Virus record (IMG/VR): IMGVR_UViG_3300030419_004857
Span: 62,001-126,000 of that record
DNA length: 64,000 nucleotides
Source of the DNA: a virus
Direction: 5' to 3' (one strand)
The position numbers and the translations under genes are program-made. Positions 52,630 through 60,507 of this stretch are shown here, piece after piece; position 1 is the first letter of the stretch; each line of letters opens with the position of its first letter. The notes under the pieces are model-generated. The model was not told where the DNA came from and searched no databases. It saw only the letters and a program-made list of their open reading frames with translations.

Positions 52630-53115
52630 TTATTCTGACACATACTCTTTTAGCTTTTCGAGAGCGGATATGATGTATCTTCTTGCAGTTTCCCTACTGT
52701 AGTTGTTTTTTTTGCCTATTTCTTCCATTGTGAGGTTGTCAAAAAACCTTTGTTTGATTACAGTTCTTAATCTAGGGTGTAACTTTTGTAAAAGATCCTT
52801 GATTTCTGCTATTTCTACATCATTGCAAACGCCGTAATTCTCTTGGTATTCGACAGATTTCTTATGTTTGTTGATGGAATAAAGCTGTTTTTTGCACTCC
52901 CAGTCTGCACGCTTATAAAGAAAAGAGGTGAACTTGCCACCCTTCTCGGGGTCAAAAGCTTTTAAAGCTTCCCAGAGCGCTATTAATTTGCATCTTTCTA
53001 GTTCGTCTGCTGGAATAGATTTGACATATCTAGAACATGCCTTGTTAAGAATATTGATATTGTTTCTGTCCTTAGAAGCTTCATCAAATTCTTTGTTTCC
53101 TATGGGGGTGAGCAT
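52630..53115 (-). CDS. Second small sigma-70-like factor
   Basis: 161 residues from ATG 53115 with GGAAGGATAAAT upstream (an in-frame TTG at 53148 is less likely). Region 2: LIALWEALKAFDPEKGGKFTSFLYKRADWE. Region 4: LHPRLRTVIKQRFFDNLTMEEIGKKNNYSRETARRYI, a helix-turn-helix. It is distinct from the sigma at 21498-22031. Located just upstream of the putative structural gene and its promoter, so it may be the late factor (inference). Confidence 0.88.
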   Translation of the reverse strand: MLTPIGNKEFDEASKDRNNINILNKACSRYVKSIPADELERCKLIALWEALKAFDPEKGGKFTSFLYKRADWECKKQLYSINKHKKSVEYQENYGVCNDVEIAEIKDLLQKLHPRLRTVIKQRFFDNLTMEEIGKKNNYSRETARRYIISALEKLKEYVSE

Positions 53116-53137
53116 ATTTATCCTTCCTAAGACCTCC

Positions 53138-53767
53138 TTATAAGTCAAACCCTCTTTGTATTATAGATCCGCCAAACTTCTCTTTATCCGCTTCATACCC
53201 AAAAAGAGTTTCTAGGTAGTCTCCGTCATTTGCATCGTTTGTGCTGGCGTAATCTATTTCTCCTTCTGGACTTACATATATAGCCCAATACTTATCAGAA
53301 GAAATTATATTCTTAATAAGAGCGACGGCGTCCTCTACATCCTGAGTCATGTCATCGTCTTTAGCGGGTTTTTTCTTTTTGGTCTTTGAGAGATCACATA
53401 TAGATTTCTCTAGCTTGTGTCTCACATTTTTAAAATCAAAAAGCTTGCCCACACCAACGAAAAATCTGTATCTGCTCAAGACCATCAAAAGTTCTATACC
53501 TCTGATTTTCTCGATTTTTTCTTGCACACTTTTGGTAATATCAAAATTTGTATGCCCAGTCCAGCAATCAAGCTGTTTAATGGGATTTGCTTTATCGTGA
53601 AGCTGAAAAATGCCAATCGGAGTGCTAACCAGTTTTGGAATTTTTTTCATCAAAGCCATGGCATCCGACGCTAACTCTTCATCCTCGTCGTCTATCTCTA
53701 ACATTTCTGCTATTTCTTGCTCTATTAGATCGGCGTCCCATTTTTCCCACGCTATAACCTTTTTCAT
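53138..53767 (-). CDS. Uncharacterised protein
   Basis: 209 residues: acidic, helical N-terminus (EQEIAEMLEIDDEDEELASDAMALM), middle WTGHTNFDIT and IRGIELLMVLSRYRFFVGVGKLFD, a Lys-rich hinge, and a C-terminus with YWAIYVSPEGEIDY. No signal, TM or motif of a known family. Ends 23 bases before the sigma-factor start. Confidence 0.6.
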   Translation of the reverse strand: MKKVIAWEKWDADLIEQEIAEMLEIDDEDEELASDAMALMKKIPKLVSTPIGIFQLHDKANPIKQLDCWTGHTNFDITKSVQEKIEKIRGIELLMVLSRYRFFVGVGKLFDFKNVRHKLEKSICDLSKTKKKKPAKDDDMTQDVEDAVALIKNIISSDKYWAIYVSPEGEIDYASTNDANDGDYLETLFGYEADKEKFGGSIIQRGFDL

Positions 53768-53800
53768 TATTAAGCCCTCTTGGGGGTAATCGAAGACGCA

Positions 53801-54214
53801 TTATTCACTCGCTTCTTGTATGTTTCTAGCCACGTCTGTTGGTCTTACCACTAAATCATCACTATCTTCTTTTGTCTGATCAAGGGAAAATAAAGACAAC
53901 GCCTCCTTGGCTCGCTCTTCTTCCCAATGTGCCAAATGCCTCAATATATCTATGTATAATTCTGAGCGGTCTTTATTGGAACATTCTTGCTGTAAAAATT
54001 TTAAAGTATCTTCTTGAAGAGATCCAATAGATACACTATGTAACAATTCGGCAAATCGCAAGTGGTCTCCGTCTCCAGAAGACCACTCGCAATCTACCCA
54101 AATCGTATTATCTTTATCAACAACGTAAGTTAAAGACGCAATGATACCCTCCATGGTATCCTCATCCTTTTTTTTGCGCCAAAAGGCTCTTGTAAACAAA
54201 TTTAAAAATTTCAT
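53801..54214 (-). CDS. Uncharacterised protein
   Basis: 137 residues: basic N-terminus (MKFLNLFTRAFWRKKKDED), then YVVDKDNTIWVDCEW and helical segments LQEDTLKFLQQECSNK and DILRHLAHWEEERAKEALSLF. ATGA-type overlap with the 63-residue gene upstream suggests a shared role. No family recognised. Confidence 0.55.
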   Translation of the reverse strand: MKFLNLFTRAFWRKKKDEDTMEGIIASLTYVVDKDNTIWVDCEWSSGDGDHLRFAELLHSVSIGSLQEDTLKFLQQECSNKDRSELYIDILRHLAHWEEERAKEALSLFSLDQTKEDSDDLVVRPTDVARNIQEASE

Positions 54215-54402
54215 CCAATATCCTTAATACAGTTTAGGCAACTATCTGCATGCTCATAATCTTGAAGTGCATTAATTGCTTCTTCTACGATATTAGAATG
54301 ATCTCCAATACCTATGAAATTTAGAGTATACAGTTGATACCTAACAAGAGCTTCCTCTCTCTTAGCTTCAAAATGTTTAATAACAGCCTTCTTAGCATCC
54401 AT
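54211..54402 (-). CDS. Uncharacterised small helical protein
   Basis: 63 residues, two predicted helices, with a C-terminal C-x2-C (CLNCIKDIG) that may bind metal. Coupled by a 4-base overlap to the 137-residue gene downstream. No family recognised. Confidence 0.5.
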   Translation of the reverse strand: MDAKKAVIKHFEAKREEALVRYQLYTLNFIGIGDHSNIVEEAINALQDYEHADSCLNCIKDIG

Positions 54403-54430
54403 GTTTTTTCCTCACGTGGTTGTAAAAAAA

Positions 54431-54604
54431 TTAAGCAGCCCTTAGACTATCGCCAACAATCCAAGCACCACCCAGAAGCACTACGTGGTTAACTTGCTCC
54501 GCTGATAGGCCAAGACCCAGACCGTCAAAAATGACGAAAGCAACGCCACCAATGGCGAGCCAAAATCTACGAGATCCAAAAAGTGATTGTATCTTGTTCA
54601 GCAT
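54431..54604 (-). CDS. Small hydrophobic membrane protein, holin-like in size
   Basis: 57 residues from ATG 54604 (GGAGG seven bases upstream; the tandem ATG at 54607 is possible). After MLNKIQSLFGSRR, FWLAIGGVAFVIFDGLGLGL and VVLLGGAWIVGDSL make one or two membrane segments. Size and hydrophobicity fit a holin or an inner-membrane accessory, but no holin family is identified. It lies between a Cys-rich membrane protein and the helical small genes. Confidence 0.5.
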   Translation of the reverse strand: MLNKIQSLFGSRRFWLAIGGVAFVIFDGLGLGLSAEQVNHVVLLGGAWIVGDSLRAA

Positions 54605-54641
54605 CATCAGTCCTCCATCTAAAGTAAAGAAACAACAAAAT

Positions 54642-54657
54642 AACACCAACTGGTGTT
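54642..54657 (-). terminator. Weak hairpin after the Cys-rich membrane protein gene
   Basis: AACACC/GGTGTT six-bp stem with a four-base loop, followed on the minus strand by ATTTTG. Short stem and poor T-run make termination uncertain. Confidence 0.3.
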
Positions 54658-54672
54658 TGTTCACTCGTTCAC

Positions 54673-54873
54673 TCAGCCCTTACATCCGCACACGCCGCCA
54701 GACAAACATACACAGTTATCACCACATGCACAGTCATCACAAACGCAAGCAGTCTTGTCCCCAGCGTGTGGGCAAACATGACTGTGTCCCAAAAGTGGAC
54801 ACCAGTGTAATGAATAACCAATTCCCACGCCGATTAAAAGGCATAGCCAATGATTCTTAATTAGATCTAGCAT
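54673..54873 (-). CDS. Membrane-anchored, metallothionein-like Cys-rich small protein
   Basis: 66 residues from ATG 54873 (AAGGAG seven bases upstream). LCLLIGVGIGYSLHW is a TM or lipoprotein-like segment. The C-terminal half holds about ten Cys (CVCDDCACGDNCVCLSGG, then CGCKG) in CxC and CxxC spacing with Asp/His, as in metal-binding peptides. It could sequester zinc or copper, or be an extracellular disulfide knot. Composition echoes the giant Cys-rich protein. Confidence 0.65.
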   Translation of the reverse strand: MLDLIKNHWLCLLIGVGIGYSLHWCPLLGHSHVCPHAGDKTACVCDDCACGDNCVCLSGGVCGCKG

Positions 54874-55747
54874 ATTCATGCTCCTTCTGTAAAAATTTAA
54901 AACTTAATGGTATCTCATTGTGACACCACGACACGTTTTGGAACATAGGTTCCAAAGCATTTAAATCAATAACCTCTCCATCAAGATAACGTTTGTTCAA
55001 ATCACTCTCAGTATGTGGGTTAATTTGTCCTGAAATCATTGGTGGATCTTGAACACAGTTGCAAGGAATGCTAAAAAGAACATTCTGTCTGTATGCCACC
55101 ATATGATCTCCGAGACTGTTGGTTTCGTCAAAAACTTTTCCACCTCTCCTTGTTCTTCCAGCTAATATTCCCTCCCACTGTCTTAAATAATCAAACTCAT
55201 ACTTCGTAGTTAATTCCGCTAATTCGCCGCCCCTATAAATATGACCGTCTAACGAAATAGGATATCCGTAATTCAATTTTGAATCCCATTCTAGCCAATT
55301 CCATTTAACAAAATGAGGACTAACGACGGGGTTCTGTAAGTAGTATTTATATTTTGGTTGTAGGTAATCTTGTACTGCGGTGTTCAACCCCATGCGAAAA
55401 GAAAAACAAAACACGTCATCTTCAAATTGTTGTTCAATCAATCCTGCCCCACTAGGAAGCTTCTTATAAAAAATACAGTCGTCTACAATCCCGCAGATAT
55501 AGCCAGCACTATAATCAATAATAGTTCCAATAAAGTCTTTTGTAAAGTCTTTTTCTCTTTGCCACTCGATATTTTCCAAAATTTTTTCTTCTTGTAGTTT
55601 TATATATCCAGCTTCATATTCGTCATTGGATGCAGTATATAGGATATGAATTTTTGTAAAGACATCGTTCGTATTTTGTTTGATACTTTCTAATAACAAT
55701 CTAAGCTGACAAGCTCTGTCTTTTGACGGCACTAAAGCGTTTATCAT
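54857..55747 (-). CDS. GT-A-like glycosyltransferase, paralogue B
   Basis: 296 residues. MINALVPSKDRACQLRLLLESI aligns with the paralogues at 45722 and 56595. Shared: HILYTASNDEYEAGY, FSFRMGLNTAVQ, SLDGHIYRGGEL, LNKRYLDGEVIDLNAL. YICGIVDDCIF may be the metal-binding D-D site. TAATG overlap with paralogue C shows tandem duplication. It overlaps the Cys-rich gene downstream by 17 bases. Confidence 0.8.
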   Translation of the reverse strand: MINALVPSKDRACQLRLLLESIKQNTNDVFTKIHILYTASNDEYEAGYIKLQEEKILENIEWQREKDFTKDFIGTIIDYSAGYICGIVDDCIFYKKLPSGAGLIEQQFEDDVFCFSFRMGLNTAVQDYLQPKYKYYLQNPVVSPHFVKWNWLEWDSKLNYGYPISLDGHIYRGGELAELTTKYEFDYLRQWEGILAGRTRRGGKVFDETNSLGDHMVAYRQNVLFSIPCNCVQDPPMISGQINPHTESDLNKRYLDGEVIDLNALEPMFQNVSWCHNEIPLSFKFLQKEHEYARSN

Positions 55748-56595
55748 TAATTTTCCGATTCAAAGTGATATTGAATTTCTTGATGACATCCTTTCACATT
55801 GGAAAAATCCATAGCGTCCAGATCTATGAATTGCCCAGATAAAAATAATCTGTTCAGTTCTCTTAATTCAACTCCATAAACCTCTCCAGCTTTATTCTTT
55901 GATGATCCAACAATGTTTATAGGGTCGTTTACAACAACGCTTTCATTAAGACAGGCCATAAAAGGGGGTGAAGTTTGTCGATTAAAACTATCGGATTTCT
56001 CAAAATTGTTGGGAGTATCAAAGTCGTATGTCATCATTTTCAAGATTCGTTTTGTTTTGTATATGTGACCATCAACAGAAAAGGGATAGCCAAAATTGGT
56101 ATTGTTGGGAATTTTAGTCCAATCCCAGACTACATACTCGCCATTATTTACTATTATTTTTTCCTTGGGAAGAGGGCATATTGTTTGATTGTACTGACTT
56201 TGTACTGTTGTATTTGACCCAAGTCTTAATGAAAGACATAATAACAGATCCTTTTTATCATTAAAATGCTCGAACAGTGTGTCAACAGAATTTATAGAAA
56301 TATCTATTCTTCTATAAACAATGTCATCGTCAGTAAAAAAGCAAACATATTTGTCTGACTGGTTGATTGCTTCTAATGTTATCTTTTTGAAATCTGAAGG
56401 AGGTGTTTGTTGTTTAATCCATCGTATATTTTTGTGCTGACTTTGTAGTAGATCATATCCCTCTTGAAATTCATTATCGGATGCGCTATAAATTATTGTT
56501 ATATCAAAAAGATGAGAACAATTTTTTCTTATACTATCTAAAAGCAAGTTGAGTTGACTGGCTCTGTCTTTGGAAAAGATAATAGCAGATATCAT
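55747..56595 (-). CDS. GT-A-like glycosyltransferase, paralogue C
   Basis: 282 residues. MISAIIFSKDRASQLNLLLDSI, YSASDNEFQEGYDLL, YVCFFTDDDIVYR (full DDD motif), LSLRLGSNTTVQSQY, FSVDGHIYKT, LNRLFLSGQFIDLDAMD. It is the most intact member of the three. It is tandem with paralogue B (TAATG coupling). The GT-A assignment is from motif order; donor and acceptor are unknown. Confidence 0.8.
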   Translation of the reverse strand: MISAIIFSKDRASQLNLLLDSIRKNCSHLFDITIIYSASDNEFQEGYDLLQSQHKNIRWIKQQTPPSDFKKITLEAINQSDKYVCFFTDDDIVYRRIDISINSVDTLFEHFNDKKDLLLCLSLRLGSNTTVQSQYNQTICPLPKEKIIVNNGEYVVWDWTKIPNNTNFGYPFSVDGHIYKTKRILKMMTYDFDTPNNFEKSDSFNRQTSPPFMACLNESVVVNDPINIVGSSKNKAGEVYGVELRELNRLFLSGQFIDLDAMDFSNVKGCHQEIQYHFESEN

Positions 56596-56597
56596 TA

Positions 56598-56927
56598 TTA
56601 CTCCTTTGGAACACAGTTTCCATCTTTCTCTACGTATCCTTCGTTACAATTGGGTGGATAGCCAGCCTTATCATCGGCATAAGATTCTGATACTTTATTT
56701 AAAATATGATCTGGCATTTTTGATGCTTCAATAAGATCTTGCGCTCGCTGCGTTAGAAAGTAATGATGTTTTTTATATTCGGCGCTTGACATAGTACCAT
56801 CTCTCCATTGACTATGGCAAAACGCCACCCTTTGTTGTTGATTTGGAAACTTGTTTTTGGATTCTCTACTAGCCATACATCTTGATATAAATTTAGACTG
56901 TCTCTCGCCTTCACGGGGATGTGGCAT
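56598..56927 (-). CDS. Small phage protein of the 'EGERQSKFISRCM' type
   Basis: 109 residues. HPREGERQSKFISRCMASRESK, then FPNQQQRVAFCHSQWRDG, a pattern widespread in phage genomes, often next to head or protease genes. The C-terminus YPPNCNEGYVEKDGNCVPK is a short Cys-loop. Function unknown. Overlaps the glycosyltransferase upstream by 17 bases. Confidence 0.7.
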   Translation of the reverse strand: MPHPREGERQSKFISRCMASRESKNKFPNQQQRVAFCHSQWRDGTMSSAEYKKHHYFLTQRAQDLIEASKMPDHILNKVSESYADDKAGYPPNCNEGYVEKDGNCVPKE

Positions 56928-57999
56928 TGATAATCTCCTTGGCTGTATTCTCCCAAGAATACTTTTTAGCGGTCTCTATGCCGCCGGAATTTGTATGTAG
57001 ATTTCCAGATTGTTTGAGGTCATGAATCATGCGCAGATGTTCTACTAAAGAGTTAAATTGTGCGTCTTCAATTTTGGCCCAGTTGCCTTGTCCAAAAAAC
57101 CACTTGCCGTCCTGTGCTGGTTCAACACCGTCTGTGTCTATCAGAAGACAATTATTGTTATTGCAAAATTCAGTATGCGCGGAATAATTGGTGGCTATCA
57201 CCTGTTTTCCGCAACTCATCATCTCCAGTAACTCTAAATTCCAACCTTCTGCTCTAGCAGGAAACACTCCACAATCTGTTTGTATCATAATATTATACAC
57301 ATCATTTTGCGTTTGCTGCCTCGGAATCATTCTAATCTTATTACCCAATCCAGACTCCTTGTACATCATCTCCCAATTGGCGTTTTCTTCCCTAGAATAG
57401 AAAGGGTTTTCGCACATCATCCATAGTTCAACATCGTCTTCTTCTCCAAAGGCTTCATTAAAAGCTTTAACAAGTATATCATGCCCTTTTCTTACTTCCC
57501 ACTTGCCACAATTGAAGAAGACCGTCTCTTTTCTGGGGGAAGGTGCTTCTCTGAAAATATCTCTGTCTACTCCTAAAGGTATAATATGAGTATTAAGGGC
57601 TATGTTGTCATTTTTATATTGATTATACAAATTGGTAACTACAACATCTTTTGCCCACTGACTGCAAACAAAGATCTTATCTAGGTAGTCTAGGTGGTGC
57701 ATCTCTTGGGCGGTGAACGTGTCCAGTTCAAAAATGGGAAATCCTATGTGTTGTCCCCTGCCGATGAATTCAGCCATTGCATGTTGATGCCATATGCGTA
57801 TACATGGGGCATGAAAATCAGGAACCCCGGCGTTGTTCACACAGGATTGTAATACGTTAGAGTATTCGGGAGGGGCTTCTACGTGTCCTATGGTAAATAG
57901 ACTTACATCATGCTCCAATTCTGACAAAGCCTTAACAATATTAAGACCCGCTATACCGTAGCCCAACTGGTTAATGGGCGATATGACGTTTAGATTCAT
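56911..57999 (-). CDS. GT-B glycosyltransferase (family 4-like)
   Basis: 362 residues. SPINQLGYGIAGLNIVKAL is the acceptor-lobe loop. FFNCGKWEVRKGHDIL begins the donor lobe and ARAEGWNLELLEMMSCGKQVIAT is the E-x7-E signature. No membrane segment. Overlaps the neighbour upstream by 29 bases. Unknown donor. Confidence 0.88.
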   Translation of the reverse strand: MNLNVISPINQLGYGIAGLNIVKALSELEHDVSLFTIGHVEAPPEYSNVLQSCVNNAGVPDFHAPCIRIWHQHAMAEFIGRGQHIGFPIFELDTFTAQEMHHLDYLDKIFVCSQWAKDVVVTNLYNQYKNDNIALNTHIIPLGVDRDIFREAPSPRKETVFFNCGKWEVRKGHDILVKAFNEAFGEEDDVELWMMCENPFYSREENANWEMMYKESGLGNKIRMIPRQQTQNDVYNIMIQTDCGVFPARAEGWNLELLEMMSCGKQVIATNYSAHTEFCNNNNCLLIDTDGVEPAQDGKWFFGQGNWAKIEDAQFNSLVEHLRMIHDLKQSGNLHTNSGGIETAKKYSWENTAKEIINATSP

Positions 58000-58924
58000 C
58001 TATTTGTTCCTTCCAGTACGATAATTTTGCCCGACTTAGATCATATTCCATATTTTGAAACTTTTCATGCTGATCTTGTAAAAAGTTATAGTTGATTTGA
58101 TTCCAGTTGTCAATAATTAATATTGGCAAATCTCTTAAATATTGTGTGGTTGGAGAATTCAAAACTATGGGAATGCAGCCTACATAAATAGCCTCCAACG
58201 TTCGATAACAATCCACTCCGTTTCCCGCAGGACATACAACAAAAGCATGTTGGGCTAATTCATCTAAAAACTCAGAAAATTCCTTTGGCTCTTCTACGAT
58301 TGTCATCCAGTGGGTTTTATTGGATTTAAAAGCTTGTAGCAGACCGTGTCTCTCTACGGTATAATTTTGCCAATTGATATACAACCAGTTTTGTTTTTCG
58401 TTTCCAGCATATTTTTTGGTTTTAGATATTTCTTCGCTGGCATCTTTTCCCACACCAAGCGGAATGCCTTGAATTCTTTTGTCATAGGTCATGGAGTTGA
58501 CTAAAAACCACTTCTTTACGTTTGGGGGAATCTCATTAAAAGTAGCTCTGGTATGCGCATAACATCTAACCGAGTACATATCCTCTATATCGCATTGATC
58601 TCGGTCACAGGGGGCGGGAATTTCTAAAGAATTATATTCCAAGCGGGGAATAATTGATTGAGCATACGTAGAAAGCCATTTTAACATATCCATGCAAACC
58701 GGATATTCTTTTTGGAGAGCCACTCCATAATCACTGAATCCACTTATGACAACATACTCATTGTTGGTGTGGCTACATTTATCAAAAAATTCTGTAATAT
58801 GTTCTATATTACAATATACAACTCCAGATTCTGGAATGGAGTCATCTTTGTGATCAATCTCATAATTACAATCTCCAAGATCCATCCACGACTTCACCGT
58901 TATAATATCATCTTTTGAAATCAT
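57971..58924 (-). CDS. Exostosin-like glycosyltransferase
   Basis: 317 residues. The C-terminal half reads HAFVVCPAGNGVDCYRTLEAIYVGCIPIVL, the donor-binding signature of exostosin-type GT-B enzymes. The N-terminal half (YVVISGFSDYG, WFLVNSMTYDKRIQGIPLG) is the acceptor lobe. Cys-rich loop CDRDQCDIEDMYSVRC. No signal peptide. It is followed by the GT4 gene and preceded by the fucose-synthase gene after a 34-base gap. Confidence 0.78.
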   Translation of the reverse strand: MISKDDIITVKSWMDLGDCNYEIDHKDDSIPESGVVYCNIEHITEFFDKCSHTNNEYVVISGFSDYGVALQKEYPVCMDMLKWLSTYAQSIIPRLEYNSLEIPAPCDRDQCDIEDMYSVRCYAHTRATFNEIPPNVKKWFLVNSMTYDKRIQGIPLGVGKDASEEISKTKKYAGNEKQNWLYINWQNYTVERHGLLQAFKSNKTHWMTIVEEPKEFSEFLDELAQHAFVVCPAGNGVDCYRTLEAIYVGCIPIVLNSPTTQYLRDLPILIIDNWNQINYNFLQDQHEKFQNMEYDLSRAKLSYWKEQIDESKRHIAH

Positions 58925-58958
58925 TTATCAGACTCGCTGACTCATTGAGCTATGAACA

Positions 58959-59882
58959 CTAAAAATATAGTTTTTGGGTTTTCTCTAAGTAGCTTACAGT
59001 CTTCTCTAAGCCGGATTTTAATTCCGTTTTTGCTTCAAAACCCAAAAGCTCTTTTGCTTTAGAGACATCTAAACATCGTCTCGGTTGTCCATCCGGCTTT
59101 GTTGTATCATACTCGATTTTACCATCAAAATTCATTATATCTGCTATCATCTCTACGAGGTCGCAGATTTTTATTTCTTTTCCTGTTCCAATATTAATCG
59201 GATCTGGTGGAACATCTTTTTCTACTGCGAACCGGACTGCCTCCGCACAATCTTCAACGTACAAAAATTCTCTGGACGCTTGTCCGGTTCCCCACAGTGT
59301 AATACTCTTTTCGTTATTACGGATAGCATGTTTTACTTTTAGTATTAATGCAGGAATTACATGTCCGCTGGTGAGATTAAAATGATCATATGGACCATAC
59401 ATATTTACTGGCAATAAATTGACACCGTTGAATCCATACTGTTCATGATATGTTTCTATTAACTTCATTAGAGCCTTTTTGGCTATACCATATGGAGCAT
59501 TGGTTTCTTCTGGATAGCCATTCCATAATTCCGATTCTTGAAATGGAACCGGAGTAAACTTGGGGTAGGAACATACTGTACCTAGAAGAACAAACTTCTT
59601 AATCCCGTGTGTGTGGGAGCTATGGATTAGATTCGTTCCCATGATTAGGTTTTCATACATAAACTTACCGGGGTTTTCTTTGTTTGCTCCTATGCCTCCA
59701 ACAGAACCGGCTGTGTGTACCACCACGTCTGGCTCTGCATCTTCTAATAGTTGATCGCACAGTTGTTGATTTCTCAGATCGTAAAATCCAGAACCAACCC
59801 CGTAGGCTTCATAAGATTCTTTAAGGATAGGTTCTAAATTCCTACCTAAAAATCCAGTTACACCTGTTATTAATATTTTCAT
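58959..59882 (-). CDS. fcl: GDP-L-fucose synthase
   Basis: 307 residues. GVTGFLG (NADPH), VCSYP (Cys kept), PYGIAKK (Tyr and Lys kept), NMYGPYDHFN, SGHVIPAL (His kept), WGTGQASREFLYVED, INIGTG, PDGQPRRCLDVS. This is the most canonical of the three relatives, so it is the one expected to convert GDP-4-keto-6-deoxymannose to GDP-L-fucose. No GDP-mannose dehydratase is seen in the window; the host or another part of the genome must supply it. Starts after an 81-base gap. Confidence 0.9.
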   Translation of the reverse strand: MKILITGVTGFLGRNLEPILKESYEAYGVGSGFYDLRNQQLCDQLLEDAEPDVVVHTAGSVGGIGANKENPGKFMYENLIMGTNLIHSSHTHGIKKFVLLGTVCSYPKFTPVPFQESELWNGYPEETNAPYGIAKKALMKLIETYHEQYGFNGVNLLPVNMYGPYDHFNLTSGHVIPALILKVKHAIRNNEKSITLWGTGQASREFLYVEDCAEAVRFAVEKDVPPDPINIGTGKEIKICDLVEMIADIMNFDGKIEYDTTKPDGQPRRCLDVSKAKELLGFEAKTELKSGLEKTVSYLEKTQKLYF

Positions 59883-59963
59883 ACTGACTCAGAGGCTAAC
59901 GCAAAGAAGCGGGTAAATTGGGCAGAGACAAAAAAATAAAAAGGGCTAAATAAAAAGAAGAAA
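59883..59963. other. 81-base gap without a gene
   Basis: A/T-rich spacer between the small gene at 59964 and the fucose-synthase gene. I see no promoter consensus, hairpin or ribosome-binding pattern beyond runs of A on the plus strand. Confidence 0.5.
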
Positions 59964-60194
59964 CTACTTACCACTTTCAGAAAAACGTTTTTCAACAAAA
60001 TTCCAGTCAACATTGTTATATACTTCTTTGACACAGGAAACAAAAAAAGGATGAGATTTTTTAGCTTCTAGACATAACATACGAAAATGAGGTTGTATAG
60101 ATTTGACCGGACCATTCAACCCCTGTTTATCCACATAATCGCAAACTATACTGGTAGCCCTATTGGGAAAACTAGACACTGAAACTTTTTCCAC
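59964..60194 (-). CDS. Uncharacterised small protein
   Basis: 76 residues if read from GTG 60194, which has AGGAGG eight bases upstream; an ATG at 60215 is also possible. Helical: VCDYVDKQGLNG, LCLEAKKSHPFFVSCVKEVY, WNFVEKRFSESGK. Its start region lies inside the 3' end of the IscA-like gene, so the two are coupled. No family recognised. Confidence 0.55.
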   Translation of the reverse strand: MEKVSVSSFPNRATSIVCDYVDKQGLNGPVKSIQPHFRMLCLEAKKSHPFFVSCVKEVYNNVDWNFVEKRFSESGK

Positions 60195-60507
60195 AGCCGC
60201 ATCCTCCTGTTGCATTTGGATTTTCAAAAACAAAACCGCGCTTCATTAAATCTTCATACCAATCAATCGTAACGCCTTGAATAAAAGGCTCACTCCTTTT
60301 ATCCACTACTATTCCTATACCCGCTTGTGAATACATGCTATCATTGTTAACTGAATATTCTGATTCTTCTATAAAGCCCATGTTATATTCAAATCCAGAA
60401 CATCCTCCACCAACGACACTAACCCGAAGCAACCTATTGGTTGCCTCGGGCGTGTCGTTCATGAGTTTTTTTAATTCTTTAACTGCTGCTTCAGTTAAAG
60501 TTATCAT
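60172..60507 (-). CDS. iscA: A-type iron-sulfur cluster assembly protein (IscA/ErpA-like)
   Basis: 111 residues, standard length. ITLTEAAVKELKKLM, RVSVVGGGCSGFEYNMGF (first Cys), and the C-terminal GGCGCGKSF with the Cys pair. All three cluster-ligand Cys are present. It carries Fe-S clusters to targets; the Cas4-like nuclease is one Fe-S client in this window. Overlaps the DUF1501 gene by 4 bases (ATGA). Confidence 0.93.
   Translation of the reverse strand: MITLTEAAVKELKKLMNDTPEATNRLLRVSVVGGGCSGFEYNMGFIEESEYSVNNDSMYSQAGIGIVVDKRSEPFIQGVTIDWYEDLMKRGFVFENPNATGGCGCGKSFSV

Noticed and set aside
57292-57300. Another GTGTATAAT on the minus strand
   Set aside because: Again codons for Val-Tyr-Asn in a glycosyltransferase, in the middle of the gene.
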